From NCBI GenBank assembly GCA_963922205.1, contig CAWUHX010000171.1, positions 62,001 through 126,000 of the forward strand: a stretch of 64,000 bases of DNA, in the 5' to 3' direction. Positions 1 through 11,628 of the stretch are shown in pieces. The position numbers and the translations under genes are program-made. The notes below the pieces were generated by a model that was given only the letters and a program-made list of their open reading frames with translations, had not been told where the DNA came from and did not search any database. The stretch is from Romanomermis culicivorax (Eukaryota > Nematoda > Enoplea > Mermithida > Mermithidae). Position 1 is the first letter of the stretch; the number at the start of each line of letters is the position of its first letter.

Positions 1-959
1 CGGGTCTTATCATTGCCTTTTCTATGATGAATTGAAAGACCAAGGGGCATTTGCAAAAAGCACAATTGCAGTTGGCGCATTATGCTTTTGGTGCAAATGC
101 ATAGGGGGCATATAAAAATGGTGCACTTGAAAATCGGCGCAATGGGCTAGGGCGCAAATGGGAAAGTGCAATTGACATTGGCCCATATGGCTACAAACCC
201 CATACTGTGCTATTGAAAATCGAGCCTGCAAAAAGAAAGGTCTGCAGAAACAATATTGACCACAAGCCATACAGGGGGCAGGTAAAATGCATAGAAAGGG
301 GCACACCTCATAATAGGTAGTGCTTTATACAGAAAAATGCTTGATTTTGCAGGTTGACAGTTTTCCAGAACAATCATAAAGGAGGGTGAACTGCTAAAGC
401 TCTACAGTGTACATGTAGTAGACAGAGGCAAAAACCTTTTGAGGAGTACTATAAATTGCATAAAAACCAAGATTGATCTGGAAAAAGTGGACCTACAGAG
501 TGCATATATTGTACAAAAGTAAAAAAGGTAATGTGAAAAAAAACAAAATCAATCTGGAAGAAAAAATGAACAAAGCAAAAGGAGCATGTCCAATGGGCAT
601 TAGAGAAAGGGCATGTAGAAAAGGTTATAGATTTGAAAGAAAGTATGTAAGGGGCAAGGAAAAAATAGCACTCTTAGTGAACATAAAAGAGAAGACCTAC
701 AGAAAAAAATGTTATTGACCTAAAAACAGAACATGTAGCCACCAGGGAAGAGCACCTGTACTTGACAATGGAAATTCATCACTGAATGACTTTTCAAAAA
801 TCCAAAACATTGGTTTGTTTTTATTACAAAATAATCTTATTTACTTCATGGTTGAGGACTACTCTAAGTTGCCTAGATGAAGGAAGGGATGAACCTTAGA
901 AGGTAATGTGTGAAAAACAAAAATTGATCAGTAGAGAATATGTAGTGGGCAGAGAAGTT
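1..959. other. No gene seen; degenerate low-complexity flank
   Basis: No supportable coding frame. The first 300 bases carry many loosely spaced GGYGCA/GGGGCA words, about 15-25 bases apart, that look like a badly decayed tandem repeat. The rest is purine-rich. An 81-codon lysine-rich open frame at 473-718 has biased composition and no recognisable motif, so I do not call it. Confidence 0.4.
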
Positions 960-3900
960 CTATGTTTTGAATTTATTTATGAAAAAATTATACATGTACT
1001 GATGATATAAAAACGATGTCCATCCATAAGGATATGTACAAAAATTGGTTTTCAAAATATGCTTATCATACACAATTCTAAATGTTTTCAACGTTTCTCT
1101 GGTGACAACTTTTTGATCTTGCTGGTCTTGAATTCGTAGGTTATGTACATTTACTTCTTCTTGTCAATTATTTTTTACAAAAGCAAAAACCAGTCATCCA
1201 AGTGAATCGAAATTCACTTTTCTCATTGCATCTGATGACAGAGTAATCCCCCAAACCTTGATGACATGATGGTATTGCTCAGTAGATGGACTGTACACTT
1301 TGTAAGCATAATTCTTTGGACCTCCACTAACAAATTCCATAATATAAGATCCAGGACTGTATTCACATAATTCATATGTCATTTCACCTAGACACCAACC
1401 TGTCTGTACTTGATATTGTTGCTTGTCAATTGTTGACAGGTAAATAATACTGTTTGTATCAAAATATAATACTCGACTTTTTAATCCATCAATGTAAGAA
1501 TATAACTTCAGTCGAGCCTGAGCTGTCATATAAGCTGCAATAATGGGGTTAGTATTCCCCATAACCTCAGCAAAATCATCATGCTGGTAGTATGTCAATG
1601 ATATCATCAAATCATTGATCATATTTATTGCTTTGACAATATTGGATGGTTCTATAGCCAGCTCAAAAAATTCTTTGGGGTTGTTCAGAATAACAGTTTT
1701 ATCCATGTTGTTTCATTGACCAAACTGAAAAAGCATAAAATAAGTCAAATACATACAAAATTATTAGGTAAAAGTACCTTTTCCCAGAAAGAATTTAGCA
1801 TTAATTTGGCCAAAGCCCTCTTTCCAGGATTTTTCAAAATTTCTAAAGGGTCCAATGAAATATTCTTGCAACTGTAGACATCCATTTCATATTCACGTTT
1901 TTGCTCATCTGTCTGAGCTCTAGCAGGGTAACCTTCACTCTCCTATAAAAATTACAATCAAATTCTGTCACATTTACATAATATAAAACTTACTAGTTTC
2001 ATATTCATAAAAGTGTTGACCTATTGAGTGAATAAACCACCATCAGGGTTTTTGGTTCGATGATATTGTTCAACATTATCATAATGCCAAACTTCAAAAG
2101 TCTTGAGGATCTGAAACAAAAATAAAAATATATACATAGGGAAGGTGAACCATTACAGTAACAATATACCTTATATCCCTTCTCTAAATCTTTGTATAAT
2201 TCTATAGTAACCCATGTACCATCTAGTGCTCTATCTCGGTCATTATGCTGGCATGTGGTCTTTTGTGAATCATGCGTACAAGTTTTGCATAGAGGAAACA
2301 GTAATTTACCACCATGTCCATATGGTAGAACAGGATGTAAAAGTTTGCGAGGTGGTAAAACCATACATTTGATCAATCCTTCATAAGGTTGGGAAGTTGA
2401 GCTGACCACTTCAAAGCCTTCAGTCAGGATTTTGGGGTGACATGTCCGATATTTCCCATACTTGTTGATAAAGGGGTATAAGCTGCATACATCAACATAA
2501 CTGCTTTTTTCATTTGGTTGGACCTTGTGGTACAATTTTACAGCATTTGTCTATTCTCCAAAGAAAGCTGAAAATAAAAAAAAAGAATGCAAGTTGTATA
2601 AAAATAGTACTCGAAATATTTACCATCATGTGGGTTGATTGGTTCAATTTGATCTTGTCAAAACATTCCTTCATTTCTAGATTGCTACATAGATGTTTGA
2701 GTAAATCACACTGCCACATTTGAACAGTATATCCTTGAGCTTTGAGCTCTATTTTTCGTTTGAAAGTGCACTCATAGGCATCTGAGGCTTTTGTGAACCC
2801 ATCGGCAGTAACTCGAGACCTATGGGTCATGCATTTGGGACACCCATGCCAGTAAAATCCATTGAATTCATATATTGTTTTTCCTATAACATATGTATTT
2901 TAAAATATTTAAGATTAAGCATCATACCTGAAATTCCATCAACCTTGTATTGACCAATTTGGACCTCACCACCATTGAGTTTATGGCAGATGTATAGATT
3001 GTCATGGCTATGTGAGTAACATTTCAACCACTTAAGGGCAATTATCGATTGTCTCTAGCTTTTTCCATTACCCTTGAATGGTATAATACCTATGGTATCT
3101 GGCCTGAGGAAAAGACGATGGAAAACCAAGTTGCAGGCACTAGCAATGGTTATTGATTTTTCAAATAGATCAACATTGGTTTCTTCCATAAAAATATCCC
3201 AAAATTTTATGCAACACTACCATAAAACTTGCACATCGCTACGACAGTAATCCAGTAGCTCCTTATCAAAATTAAATTGACACCCCTAAACAAGGACACA
3301 CTTCTAAATGCAAAACTTTTATAGCTTTCTACAAACTTTCTCCTTCAATCTTTCCATTATACCATTCCAAAAATGTGGCACGAGCAGCAGGTTTCATAGC
3401 ATTGTAACCATACATGTCTGGCGAAGGATATGGTCTGATATATCCATAATTTTCCTTTCTATTAAAGAAATGTGGGAAATATCCCTTGCATAATTTATTG
3501 ACTCCAAAATTTTTTGGCAAAGACGCCAAAGGCATTGGAAGAAAATTCAAAGAGTCGATAAACTTTATCCATCCAATTTTGATGCACATCAGTTCTAATC
3601 CTGAAAGTATGTCTTCAAGAAAAAATTAGAAACAAAAGATTCAAGCTTTTACCTTTATTGACAATGTCAACTTTGTGATGGCCTTTACAATACAAGAATT
3701 GCATGATGAATTGGCCATCAAAACCTCGAGAGTTGTGGGCAATTGCAGTAATATTTTTCATACCTTTACCAAAAAGGTATGTACAAAAATCATCCAAACA
3801 ATTGGAGCCTTTGGAAATTCGTTCATGATCACCACAAAAGTTGCAGTAATTAATGTCACTATGACGACACTGGTCACAAACTGTGTGTGAAACACACATG

Positions 3901-4705
3901 TTTGGCTTATGCTCGACAATATCTCCTTGGTCTGTTTGTGCCAAAATTTTTTCCTGTGTTGTCTCGAAATCATAAAAAACAAAGCGAGTTGGTAGTTCCA
4001 CTTTATCAAGAGATGATTCAGCTTCTGATACATCATCATTCATGACCTCTATTTCATTTTCCTCATTCACTTCAGCCTGCATGTAACACTGGTGGTCTGA
4101 AATTAAAAATTGTCATTCTTTGAAATTTGATTTTTATCAACTAATCAAAAAATTAATTACATACTTTTTTCAATACCCCTCTTTTGCACACTTTGCATTC
4201 GAAGTAGCCACACTTGTGCTCCTTTAAGTGAGCTCTCTGACACAGTATGTCACACTTTTCACAAGCTTTAATGCGATCACAAATCGATGTCCCTGTTTTC
4301 TGATGCTTTGAGTTGTTTTCATATTTTGGTATGGAAAGTTTCTTATGGCAATTGAAGCAATCATCATTCTTGAAAAATCGATTACAATCCTTGCATTTTG
4401 GGCTGCTAAACTGTGAGCAAGGTGGGCTGTTATAACATAGAGGGGAAATGCTCTTGCAGCAATGGTTCCCCCTATTGCTGTATGCTATGTCACAATGAGG
4501 ACAAAAGTAGCTGTGGTCAAAAAAAGCTGCCATTTTTGTAATGACTGAGTAGTCATTGTTGTGGTGGTAAATATTCAACATGTGGGTGGCATCAGGACCT
4601 TAAAATAAAAAGTATACATTATACTGTGATGCAAAATATGAAAAACTTGTTTTTATATAACAAATCTTTATATCTGTCTTTACTGAACACTTTGATTTGG
4701 TAGCC
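960..4705 (-). pseudogene. Protein-primed family B DNA polymerase, multi-exon pseudogene (Polinton/adintovirus-like)
   Basis: Such polymerases replicate Polinton/Maverick and related viral or linear-plasmid genomes. Exons read on the minus strand: about 4645-4705, 4166-4598 (Cys/His-rich, several CxxC pairs), 3653-4096, 3333-3600, 2928-3285, 2624-2883, 2170-2567, 1994-2110, 1778-1942 and 960-1724. The better-defined introns are 44-69 bp, most with good GT-AG borders, and the family pattern resumes in frame across the junctions. Visible motifs: Exo I DFETT, Exo II NSRGFDGQF, Exo III YCRSD, the GFYWHGCPKC region, motif A DVCSLYP, motif B KLMLNSFW, motif C FDTNS and a terminal PYGW. Stops lie at 3217-3219, 3055-3057, 2551-2553, 2021-2023, 1713-1715, 1194-1196 and 1164-1166; a small indel near 3055 is likely. 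Motif C has Asn for the second catalytic Asp (codon 1452-1454), so the product could not polymerise. The exon nearest 4.7 kb and its intron are uncertain. Confidence 0.85.
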
Positions 4706-6050
4706 TGGCATAATGGCCTGAACTTGTACTTCTTGCCATACTTAAGCTTTAAGGTCTTGTAGCATTTCTGTTGACTACACTTGAGTGGTGTGTTTTCACT
4801 CAGCTTCTTGATAGTCAATGTTAGCCAGGCTATCTCAGACATGAACATTTCCCTAAGATTGGCACTCTCTTGTCTCCACTGGGCTTTCTTGTTCTTCTTT
4901 TCATCACTGAGAATATCTTGCAGTGTTTTAGCTGCACTATACACTGCCATGTTCAGGGACCGCAAGCAGTCGGGGTTTTGCCGTGCTACTTCCGCTATCG
5001 CTTTGTCTGCTTGATCCAGCAGTTCAGGTGGGATTTTTCTGTTTGGCATTGTAAGCAAAACTTCCCGTTTCATGACCGTGCCAGCTTTGCTCATGACCTC
5101 TGCAAATTTCTCGGCGAAGTTGGGCTCTATCACTTGTTCGCCTTGAACTTGACTCGTCTGGGGGCAAAGTGCCTCTGGGCTTTGTTCCATTCTTTCTTCA
5201 TCACTATGACTAATGTCACACTGAGAACCACTGCTTCTGACTGATTCCGCTGTATTGCTACCTTGGGAATCTGCCACAACGGTTTGACTGGATCTAACTG
5301 TTGTTATCTCAGATAACATTCGTTTCCTGTACTTTGCTAGTAGCCCATCTACTGTTCTACTAGCATTGGAAACAGTCCCGCTTACTTGGAAACTGTGCCA
5401 TTTCTGCATTAGAGCCTTGAGGTTGATGCAGCCTCGCTCGTCCTTGATAGTCTGAACTAGTTGCATCAGTTGATCACAATCACCCCTTGTCCACTTAGCA
5501 ATCTTTCAACCACTTTGCTGGCTAGCCAGAGAGTCTCCCCGAGGGATGGGCCCTAAACCTGTAATGTCCTTAGGCTAAACTTGACCGTCATTCCCCCAGT
5601 CTCGCGACGCGGCTTCCTGAACAGTCCTCAGGGTATAAGTGAACATCACATTTTGGAAGAGGCGATCTGGAGTCCAATGAGTTTCCTCTTCGAGCTCCAT
5701 GGTTTGAGTCGCGTGGATTTCTGGTGTAGGAGACCTTACTGAAGGTGTGTTCCCAGGGCCATATTCCAGCCACTCTGCACTGATCTCAGAGAGTGGTAAA
5801 AACCCCGAATCTGAGAGAACTGATTCCTCGACCCTAGAGTGCGGCGTGAGCCCCAGGTCTAGGGGAGTTTGTGTCACTCTGCTTCTCTGGCAACTTCCAT
5901 TGCCAGCTGGCGCAGTGACCAGTTTGCTATGTATGGTGGCTTTACTGCCTAGGGCCATAGCTCCCTGTGCTCCCACTGTGCTCTTCTTCTCTTTGCCACC
6001 ATTGTCCCTTGGCAGCTTGCTTGACCAGCTTCTGCTTTTCGTTCTGAAAG
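4706..6050 (-). pseudogene. Retroelement N-terminal ORF with Myb/SANT-like domain, broken by two stops
   Basis: One reading frame runs from about 6050 to 4706 with stops only at 5575-5577 (TAG) and 5516-5518 (TGA). After a polar leader, residues encoded near 5330-5510 have the Myb/SANT spacing of tryptophans (KWTRGD ... MQKWHSF ... ASRTVDGLLAKY), typical of DNA-binding trihelices. A Ser/Gln-rich linker follows, then a basic helical stretch (YSAAKTLQDIL, KKAQWR). That arrangement resembles the region before the reverse transcriptase in some animal non-LTR retrotransposon ORFs, but no reverse transcriptase follows. The frame instead runs into the polymerase pseudogene near 4706, in another frame. 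It could also be a gag-like ORF of the LTR-like block upstream at 6157-6650. The Myb call is from spacing only; the element class is open. Confidence 0.5.
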
Positions 6051-6156
6051 AGAAGTTTCAGTGTACTCTTACGCTAACAGTTCACCCGTGAATTTCTCTC
6101 CTTCCTGGTGGTCTTTGCCGCAGTTTTTCATCATTGATCTTTAGAATACCTCCCAT

Positions 6157-6650
6157 TGCCCGGGCGTATTATTATTATTGTTAAGATAAATTGGTATCGG
6201 TATCTAAAAACACAGTAACTAACACTGTTAGCGTGACACTGAAAATGTACTATGTCATCCCCATAGTGTACCCTGTTATAGATAAGAGCTCTAGGGTGCC
6301 TTCCACACTGATGGTCCACAACACTGTACCTTGCCCAGTGGTTTTTCAGGCTTTTCTGCATTGTCCGTTTCTTACACTAGACAGTGACTTCTATTTCACT
6401 GTCAGTGTACTTCCCTAGTGAGCTTTTCATGTAGTGACTGACACCCTTTGCTCACTTCTGATCTTACCTGTGAGCTAGGTTGCTCAAGGTATGAGTACTG
6501 CCCCTGCCTGCCGTCTTCTACCTTTAGTCTGGACTTGGAAAAAAAACCAAACCTGTTGGGTCCAGACCCATTTGCATAATTATTATGCAAATTAGTTTAA
6601 AAAAAACATCTGCCTACCCCAGACAGGGTAGGATGGTCTCTGTTCCATCA
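6157..6650 (-). repeat. LTR-like block TGATGGAACA...GGGCA
   Basis: Read on the minus strand, the block starts TGATGGAACA directly after a purine tract (6651-6664) and can end in CA at 6157, giving 494 bp. A related block lies at 45114-45480 on the plus strand, again preceded by a purine tract and the same upstream sequence. TG/CA ends plus a polypurine tract are what a 3' LTR would show. Here, however, possible internal sequence lies on both sides, which could mean tandem elements joined at one LTR. The downstream edge is inferred. Confidence 0.45.
6570..6592. promoter_or_regulatory. Inverted repeat of two octamer (ATTTGCAT) motifs
   Basis: Perfect 11-bp arms ATTTGCATAAT and ATTATGCAAAT around a single T. 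Each arm contains the octamer recognised by POU-domain factors. It sits about 60 bp inside the LTR-like block, where regulatory sites are expected. One arm is partly kept in the copy near 45170-45190. Regulatory function is inferred. Confidence 0.4.
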
Positions 6651-6664
6651 TTTTCTCTCTCTTC

Positions 6665-7350
6665 AACAACAACATGACACACGCAGTCACAATTTTTATT
6701 GTATAAACTAACAATAAAGCAAAAAACTTTGAAGCAGTGCTCCTTCAACTCGCCAATGTTTTGGCGTTTTCAGTCTCTCCATGACCCTGTTATCTTCGGC
6801 GCCTAGTGCCACATCTTGGTTGTCCCCGACTGTGGATGACGCCGTCGAGGTGCACGGCTTGTCCCTTGCCATGTTTGGCCCCGGGCCAACTCCAGCTGTC
6901 ATTGCGGCCTTGATCTGCTAGGCGATCTATGTTCGCAGCATGTGATCCTCCCGTCTTCCTGCACTGGCGTTGCTGGGGTTGTCGGCCTTTTGGCTTCCCC
7001 GGGCCCTCTGCGTTTCACGCCTAAAACATCTACCTTTTTACAACCCCAGTCTAACACCAACACATCTCTTGCATTTACACTCGCGGGATCTCCTGTTCCA
7101 TTAAACTTGGGTCGTACGACCAGTTCATGCTCCCCATGGAGAAAATCTCCCTAAATCTCCGATGGGACATGGTCCCCTGCGCTCCACTTGGCTCTTTGGC
7201 TGGAACAGTTCTTACATCAGTTTGCTCAGGGAAAATGGGATAAAACAACATACCCGTCCTCATTTTGCCGCCCGCGCATTGCTGTTCACGATCACGATCC
7301 ATAATAATAAAAATTATTATTAAAGAATAAATCTTCCACAGTCTAAACAA
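6665..7350 (-). pseudogene. Conserved internal tail upstream of the LTR-like block
   Basis: Two short open frames on the minus strand. One (7075-7350) contains FREIFSMGSMNWSYD and MEQEIPRV. The same segment recurs at about 44560-44660 on the plus strand as FMEIFSMGTINWSYD and MEQEIARV. A second frame (6708-6902, MTAGVGPGPNMARDK) corresponds in position to one at 44814-45116. Conservation of order and spacing relative to the LTR-like block shows the two loci are copies of one element. I do not recognise the protein. Confidence 0.5.
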
Positions 7351-8171
7351 ACAAACACGTTGGTATTAGCAATCTGATGTCTTACATCTCTATACTAGCT
7401 CTTTCTATGCTGGTCGATTCTATCTTACAAGTGGAAAATAGCATACCAAAATACACTACTTTCTACTTGTCTGAGCTTTGATTGTACACAGTAGTTCCAC
7501 TGTCCTCCCAGAGGCGGCAAGGGCACTGGCTCTACTGGGCTACAAGCTCAGCTCGGTGGTTCGCATTCAGCCTATCAGCTATCCCTCTGATAGTTACCGT
7601 CCCTACTACGTGGAAGTAGCAAACCCAGATCATTGTAGTGGTGATGTTTGCAATCAACAAATGCTTCTTCAACTAACATCACTAACTTTCAAGTACTTAT
7701 ATTTTTTCATTGGCATTTAAAGTGTCCTTTGACAAACTGAAGTATAAATGTTTCAAACCCTCAACATAGGGGATATTTACTCGTTTCACAAATTCATTTC
7801 ATTTGATGTAAGACGTTTGCATTTTAGTCAGTAGCACCCAGCTCAAAACTGATTTTTTTTGTTTTATGTTGAAATGATCTAATGGACAACATGCATTAAA
7901 AATTATGTCTCATTCTGTGCTACTCCAGTGCTTCTAATATTAATTGTCAGGTTTATTCATTGTTGAGCAATATAGAAAAAATTATTAGAGTGCAAACTTA
8001 AATATGAGAAACATCAATCAAAATGGGGTAGTCAATATTATATGCTATGAAAATTATACTTTATTAATTGATGATAAAAATTTTTCAATGTGGATCCTAA
8101 GCCATAAATTTTTCAATGTAGATTCTAAGCCACAATCAAAATCTACATAAAATCTGTCTTTTCCCACGTTT
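7351..8171. other. No clear gene; GC-richer open stretch 7478-7720
   Basis: 7478-7640 is clearly richer in G and C than its surroundings and open on the plus strand for 80 codons (STVLPEAARALALLGYKL). It matches nothing I know and has no copy in the window. The remainder is AT-rich with no feature. Confidence 0.3.
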
Positions 8172-8420
8172 TCCTGTCTTTTATATCAGTTCTCTGATCC
8201 ACACCCTCCCATGGTGGGAGGTTCACTTCCATCCACTCGCCTAACCAATCGCTGCTTTGCTTACCTGTTTCTGCCTACTGTATGCTACTTTAGCCACGCC
8301 TCTTGCTTCAATTTACTCCTACTTCCCAGGCTTACATGCTTGCTTCTACAGTATGCTTTGCACTGCTCCTTTAGGTTTCTTTTTTCTCCTAAATGTATTG
8401 ATGATGTTATTTTGCAATGG
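8172..8420 (-). repeat. Truncated LTR fragment of the TGTAAC family
   Basis: The words CCAATCGCTGCTT, TTACCTGTTTC, GCCTACTGTATGCT and CCACGCCTCTTG occur here in the same order as in the LTR at 57780-58590 (around 58090-58160). A looser match exists in the LTR at 40256-41159. Both LTR ends are missing. Orientation is taken from the complete copies, which read on the minus strand. Confidence 0.65.
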
Positions 8421-11236
8421 AGCACACATAGATTAGACAGGCATCAATATTTTTCTTGTTTTTTATGCATTGAGTAAATTCTCAAATCGAAAACACAGCA
8501 AAATTTGTAAAAAAAAGAAGAAAAAATCTGGTGACCAATGACAAAAAGATGCATTTGGTGTATTTTATTATACTAAAATTTGAAAATTTTCAGGCCCATC
8601 ATGATGTTTATAGCCATACTATGGTGTTTATGTAAAAATCTAGGGTCTGGTATTTATGCAGTGTAGTGTGCCCTGTTCAATTGGGAAGATTTTGTCGGCC
8701 TTTTCTCTGCTCAAAAAACATCTTTGAAGCTCTAAAATCAGAAAACATCAAAAAACTTTATGGCGTTTAGCACTAGATTGTATTTATGAATTCTATAGAT
8801 TCCTCCACTGTTTTTCACATCATACTTTGTGCTGGGAAATTTTATGGAAAAATAAAAACATTTTGGGAGTTCAACATAAAAATGAACTTGGTGCATCTTA
8901 GAAGTTCAAAATTGGATGTTTGACAACTTTTTTCCAATAATAAATTATAATTATAAATTATTAATCTTAATAATAATAATATAATTTTAAAAAAACCAAT
9001 TATAATTGGGATCTTGAATTGTATTGGAATTTGTAAATGTAATTTTCATACATTTAAATTTTGACTACTTGTTTTTCAAAATTATTGAAAGTATGAGTAT
9101 ATATATATATATATTTTTTTTTTGAATCTGTAATACAATAAAATTTGTCAAACAGAAAATCTCAACCTTATTTTGCTTGAATAAGTTTTTGCCATTGATT
9201 TTCGACCACTTTAGAATGTCAACATCTTAAAATTTCTAGTGATATGCCTCGAAAAGATACAACAGATACAACAAAGGTTGCATTTTTAATGTCATATACT
9301 TTTGTGCCTATGAAATGAACATCAAAATATTTTAACAGCTTAATTCTCAAAGTTTCTGATGTCCACACTCCAACAGATGTATTTTGAAACTTGTTCATCC
9401 ATTCTGTGTTTCATTATGTTCATTCAACTGGAATTTTGAAACTTTTTCTGAGATTTTTATCATGGAATGTTATTTTGCACTACTTTGAACTTGAATTTTG
9501 CGGAATTTCTGACTATTTCCACCAATTTTTGACATATATGCAATGAGATTCATTTTTCTGAATGAGGAAAACATTTGAAGCATAAAAATATTATGAAAAA
9601 ATGCTTTGTATGTATGATACATCTTTCACTGTATATTACAACTTTGAGAATTTTTCCTGAGTGTGATGCAAAAATATGTTTAAAAAGCAGATAGGCATTC
9701 AACTATAAATACTTACGACCTGTAAACGAATTCTTTCACATCTTGAGAAAAAACGTTGCTCTTTTACAGTTTTGTGAGAAGAGAGTGTGAAAAAAATGGT
9801 TTCTCTGTACACAGAAGACAGCAAAGTATTCAAATTGAGTTTGCTAAAGAGAAGCGAACAGACTGAAAAGAAAAAAAACATGGCAGATGATGAATATAAA
9901 TCATGAATAAAAGTGTATCATAGGAGCAAATTTGTTGCCAGCAAAAAAAATGTTGAACTATCAAACCGAAGAATTTAAAAATGATACTTTTGAAAATAAT
10001 TTGACAAAATTTTGATATGATTTTAGAAAATTCCGGAAAAATGATCTGAAAAAATCATTGAATTTTATTTTGAAGAACTGTTTGGTTCCGAGAAAGAGTA
10101 ACTTGAAGAAAAGGGAAAAATTTCACCAGCGCTAAAAATTGAACTGCTCTGAACTCACAGCAAAAAAAATTGAGTTTATGTTTCAGCTATTATACAAAGC
10201 ATATATGTGATCAATAATAGGTATGGATATGTATTATCCTTTCTAATATCATAATATTCCCATGGTAATTATTACACAAAGAAAGCAATATTATTGGCAC
10301 GGCAGATGACAAACTCTACCCATGAAAAGGCCAAAAATGATGTGTTGGTGATGAAATCAAAAATTTAGGCAGACTAGTGATGGAGTACTAAAATCTTGAA
10401 ATTCTTTACACAGAGTCTACATAAAATGTTACCTGACATGCTATTTGTTTCTTGTCGATGGTCGGAAATTTCACTGGATGTATATTTGATTCCGTTTGCT
10501 AATCAATAATTTATAGAATTTTGTTAAATAAAAGTAGACGATCCTTTTGTTTAGTTAGAATAAAATTATCAATAAAATTTATTATTTTACCCATAATGAA
10601 AATCCCCGGGGCCCTCTGGTCATGTGATGTTCATAGATCACATTCTATAGAGGGTGTTTTGATAAATCGATCCTTTAATGCACGAGGTCGAGACCTGGGT
10701 ACAAAAATATAGTCCGTTTTTCTTGAGATGCTTACATGTAATTAGAATTGAATGGCCTTATTCAGCTAACCTTTAGGTATTTTTAAATAAAAAAATTTGC
10801 ATCCAAAAGTTTCCATAAATCAGTCCAACGACAGGGCTAATTTTTTCTACCAGATTCTGCTGAACAAGGCTTCTATAAAAATAGATTATAGCCAACATTC
10901 CATCAATTCTAAACATTTTTAAGACAATATTTTACTTGCATCGATTAATTTGAGAGAGAATTTGTCTATGTTTCATCATTTAAAAAATCGGGAGACTTGA
11001 ACCATTTCTGATATCATAATTTTCTACATTGCATCACACCTGTCCGAATATTTCCTTGAATTATGAACAAAAAGTGAGAGCATAAAAACAGTTAAAATTT
11101 GAAGAGAATTAATACTGCATATGAGCAAATACTGTCAAAATTATTTTAATCTCAATAATATTTATTTGTGGATTTTGAATATGCAGAAAAATGACAGCAT
11201 ACAGACACGAAATTTTTCCTGGAATTATACGATCTT
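8421..11236. other. AT-rich stretch without genes; (TA)n at 9098-9114
   Basis: Contains a short TA microsatellite at 9098-9114 and a run of AATAAT/TTATAA words near 8940-8990. All frames are short. I see no coding, RNA or repeat feature beyond that. Confidence 0.5.
9098..9114. repeat. (TA)n microsatellite
   Basis: About eight TA units followed by a T run. Confidence 0.85.
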
Positions 11237-11238
11237 GA

Positions 11239-11628
11239 TCACCATCTCTTCAATTTACCATTGATCATGGCATTGACCTTCATTGACAACAAAGGTTTGT
11301 GATCAGTTCTTATGATCACCTTATGACCTACTAGGTAGTGCTTGTATAACTTTAAGCCATACACTATTGCCAAGCACTCCCTTTCCGTGGCTGACCACTT
11401 TTTCTCATCCGCTTTTAAAATTCTGCTATTATAAGCAATTACCCAGCGGTCTGCCTTGGTCTCCTGGTAAAGGACTGCTCCTAGTGCCGTTCTGCTGGCA
11501 TCTGTCTGAAGGACAAAGTCCGCAGACCCATCCAAAACCGGATACCTAAGGAATGGCACTGACAATAGTGCTTCTTTCAGGCTCCTAAAAGCCTGATGGT
11601 GAACCTCCGTGACTTCCCAAACACAGTT
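11239..11628 (-). pseudogene. Gypsy RNase H domain, cut off by TAG and truncation
   Basis: Same frame as the reverse transcriptase upstream, separated only by TAG 11629-11631. It shows LQTDASRTALGAVLYQ, ATERECLAIVYGL and IIRTDHKPLL, carrying the first three acidic residues of retroelement RNase H (D-E-D). The protein ends at 11239 just after KLKRW, where related elements would continue to the fourth acidic residue and integrase. Sequence below 11237 has no retroelement character, so the element is truncated here. Confidence 0.85.

Noticed and set aside
22-306. 94-codon Cys/His-rich open frame (-)
   Set aside because: The Cys and His residues come from repeated GGCGCA/GGTGCA words; no zinc-finger spacing.
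473-718. 81-codon Lys-rich open frame (+)
   Set aside because: Composition follows purine-rich sequence; no motif, no copy, no splice or promoter context.
11367-11549. Plus-strand frames opposite the gypsy pol
   Set aside because: Antisense shadows of the real minus-strand RNase H and RT frames.
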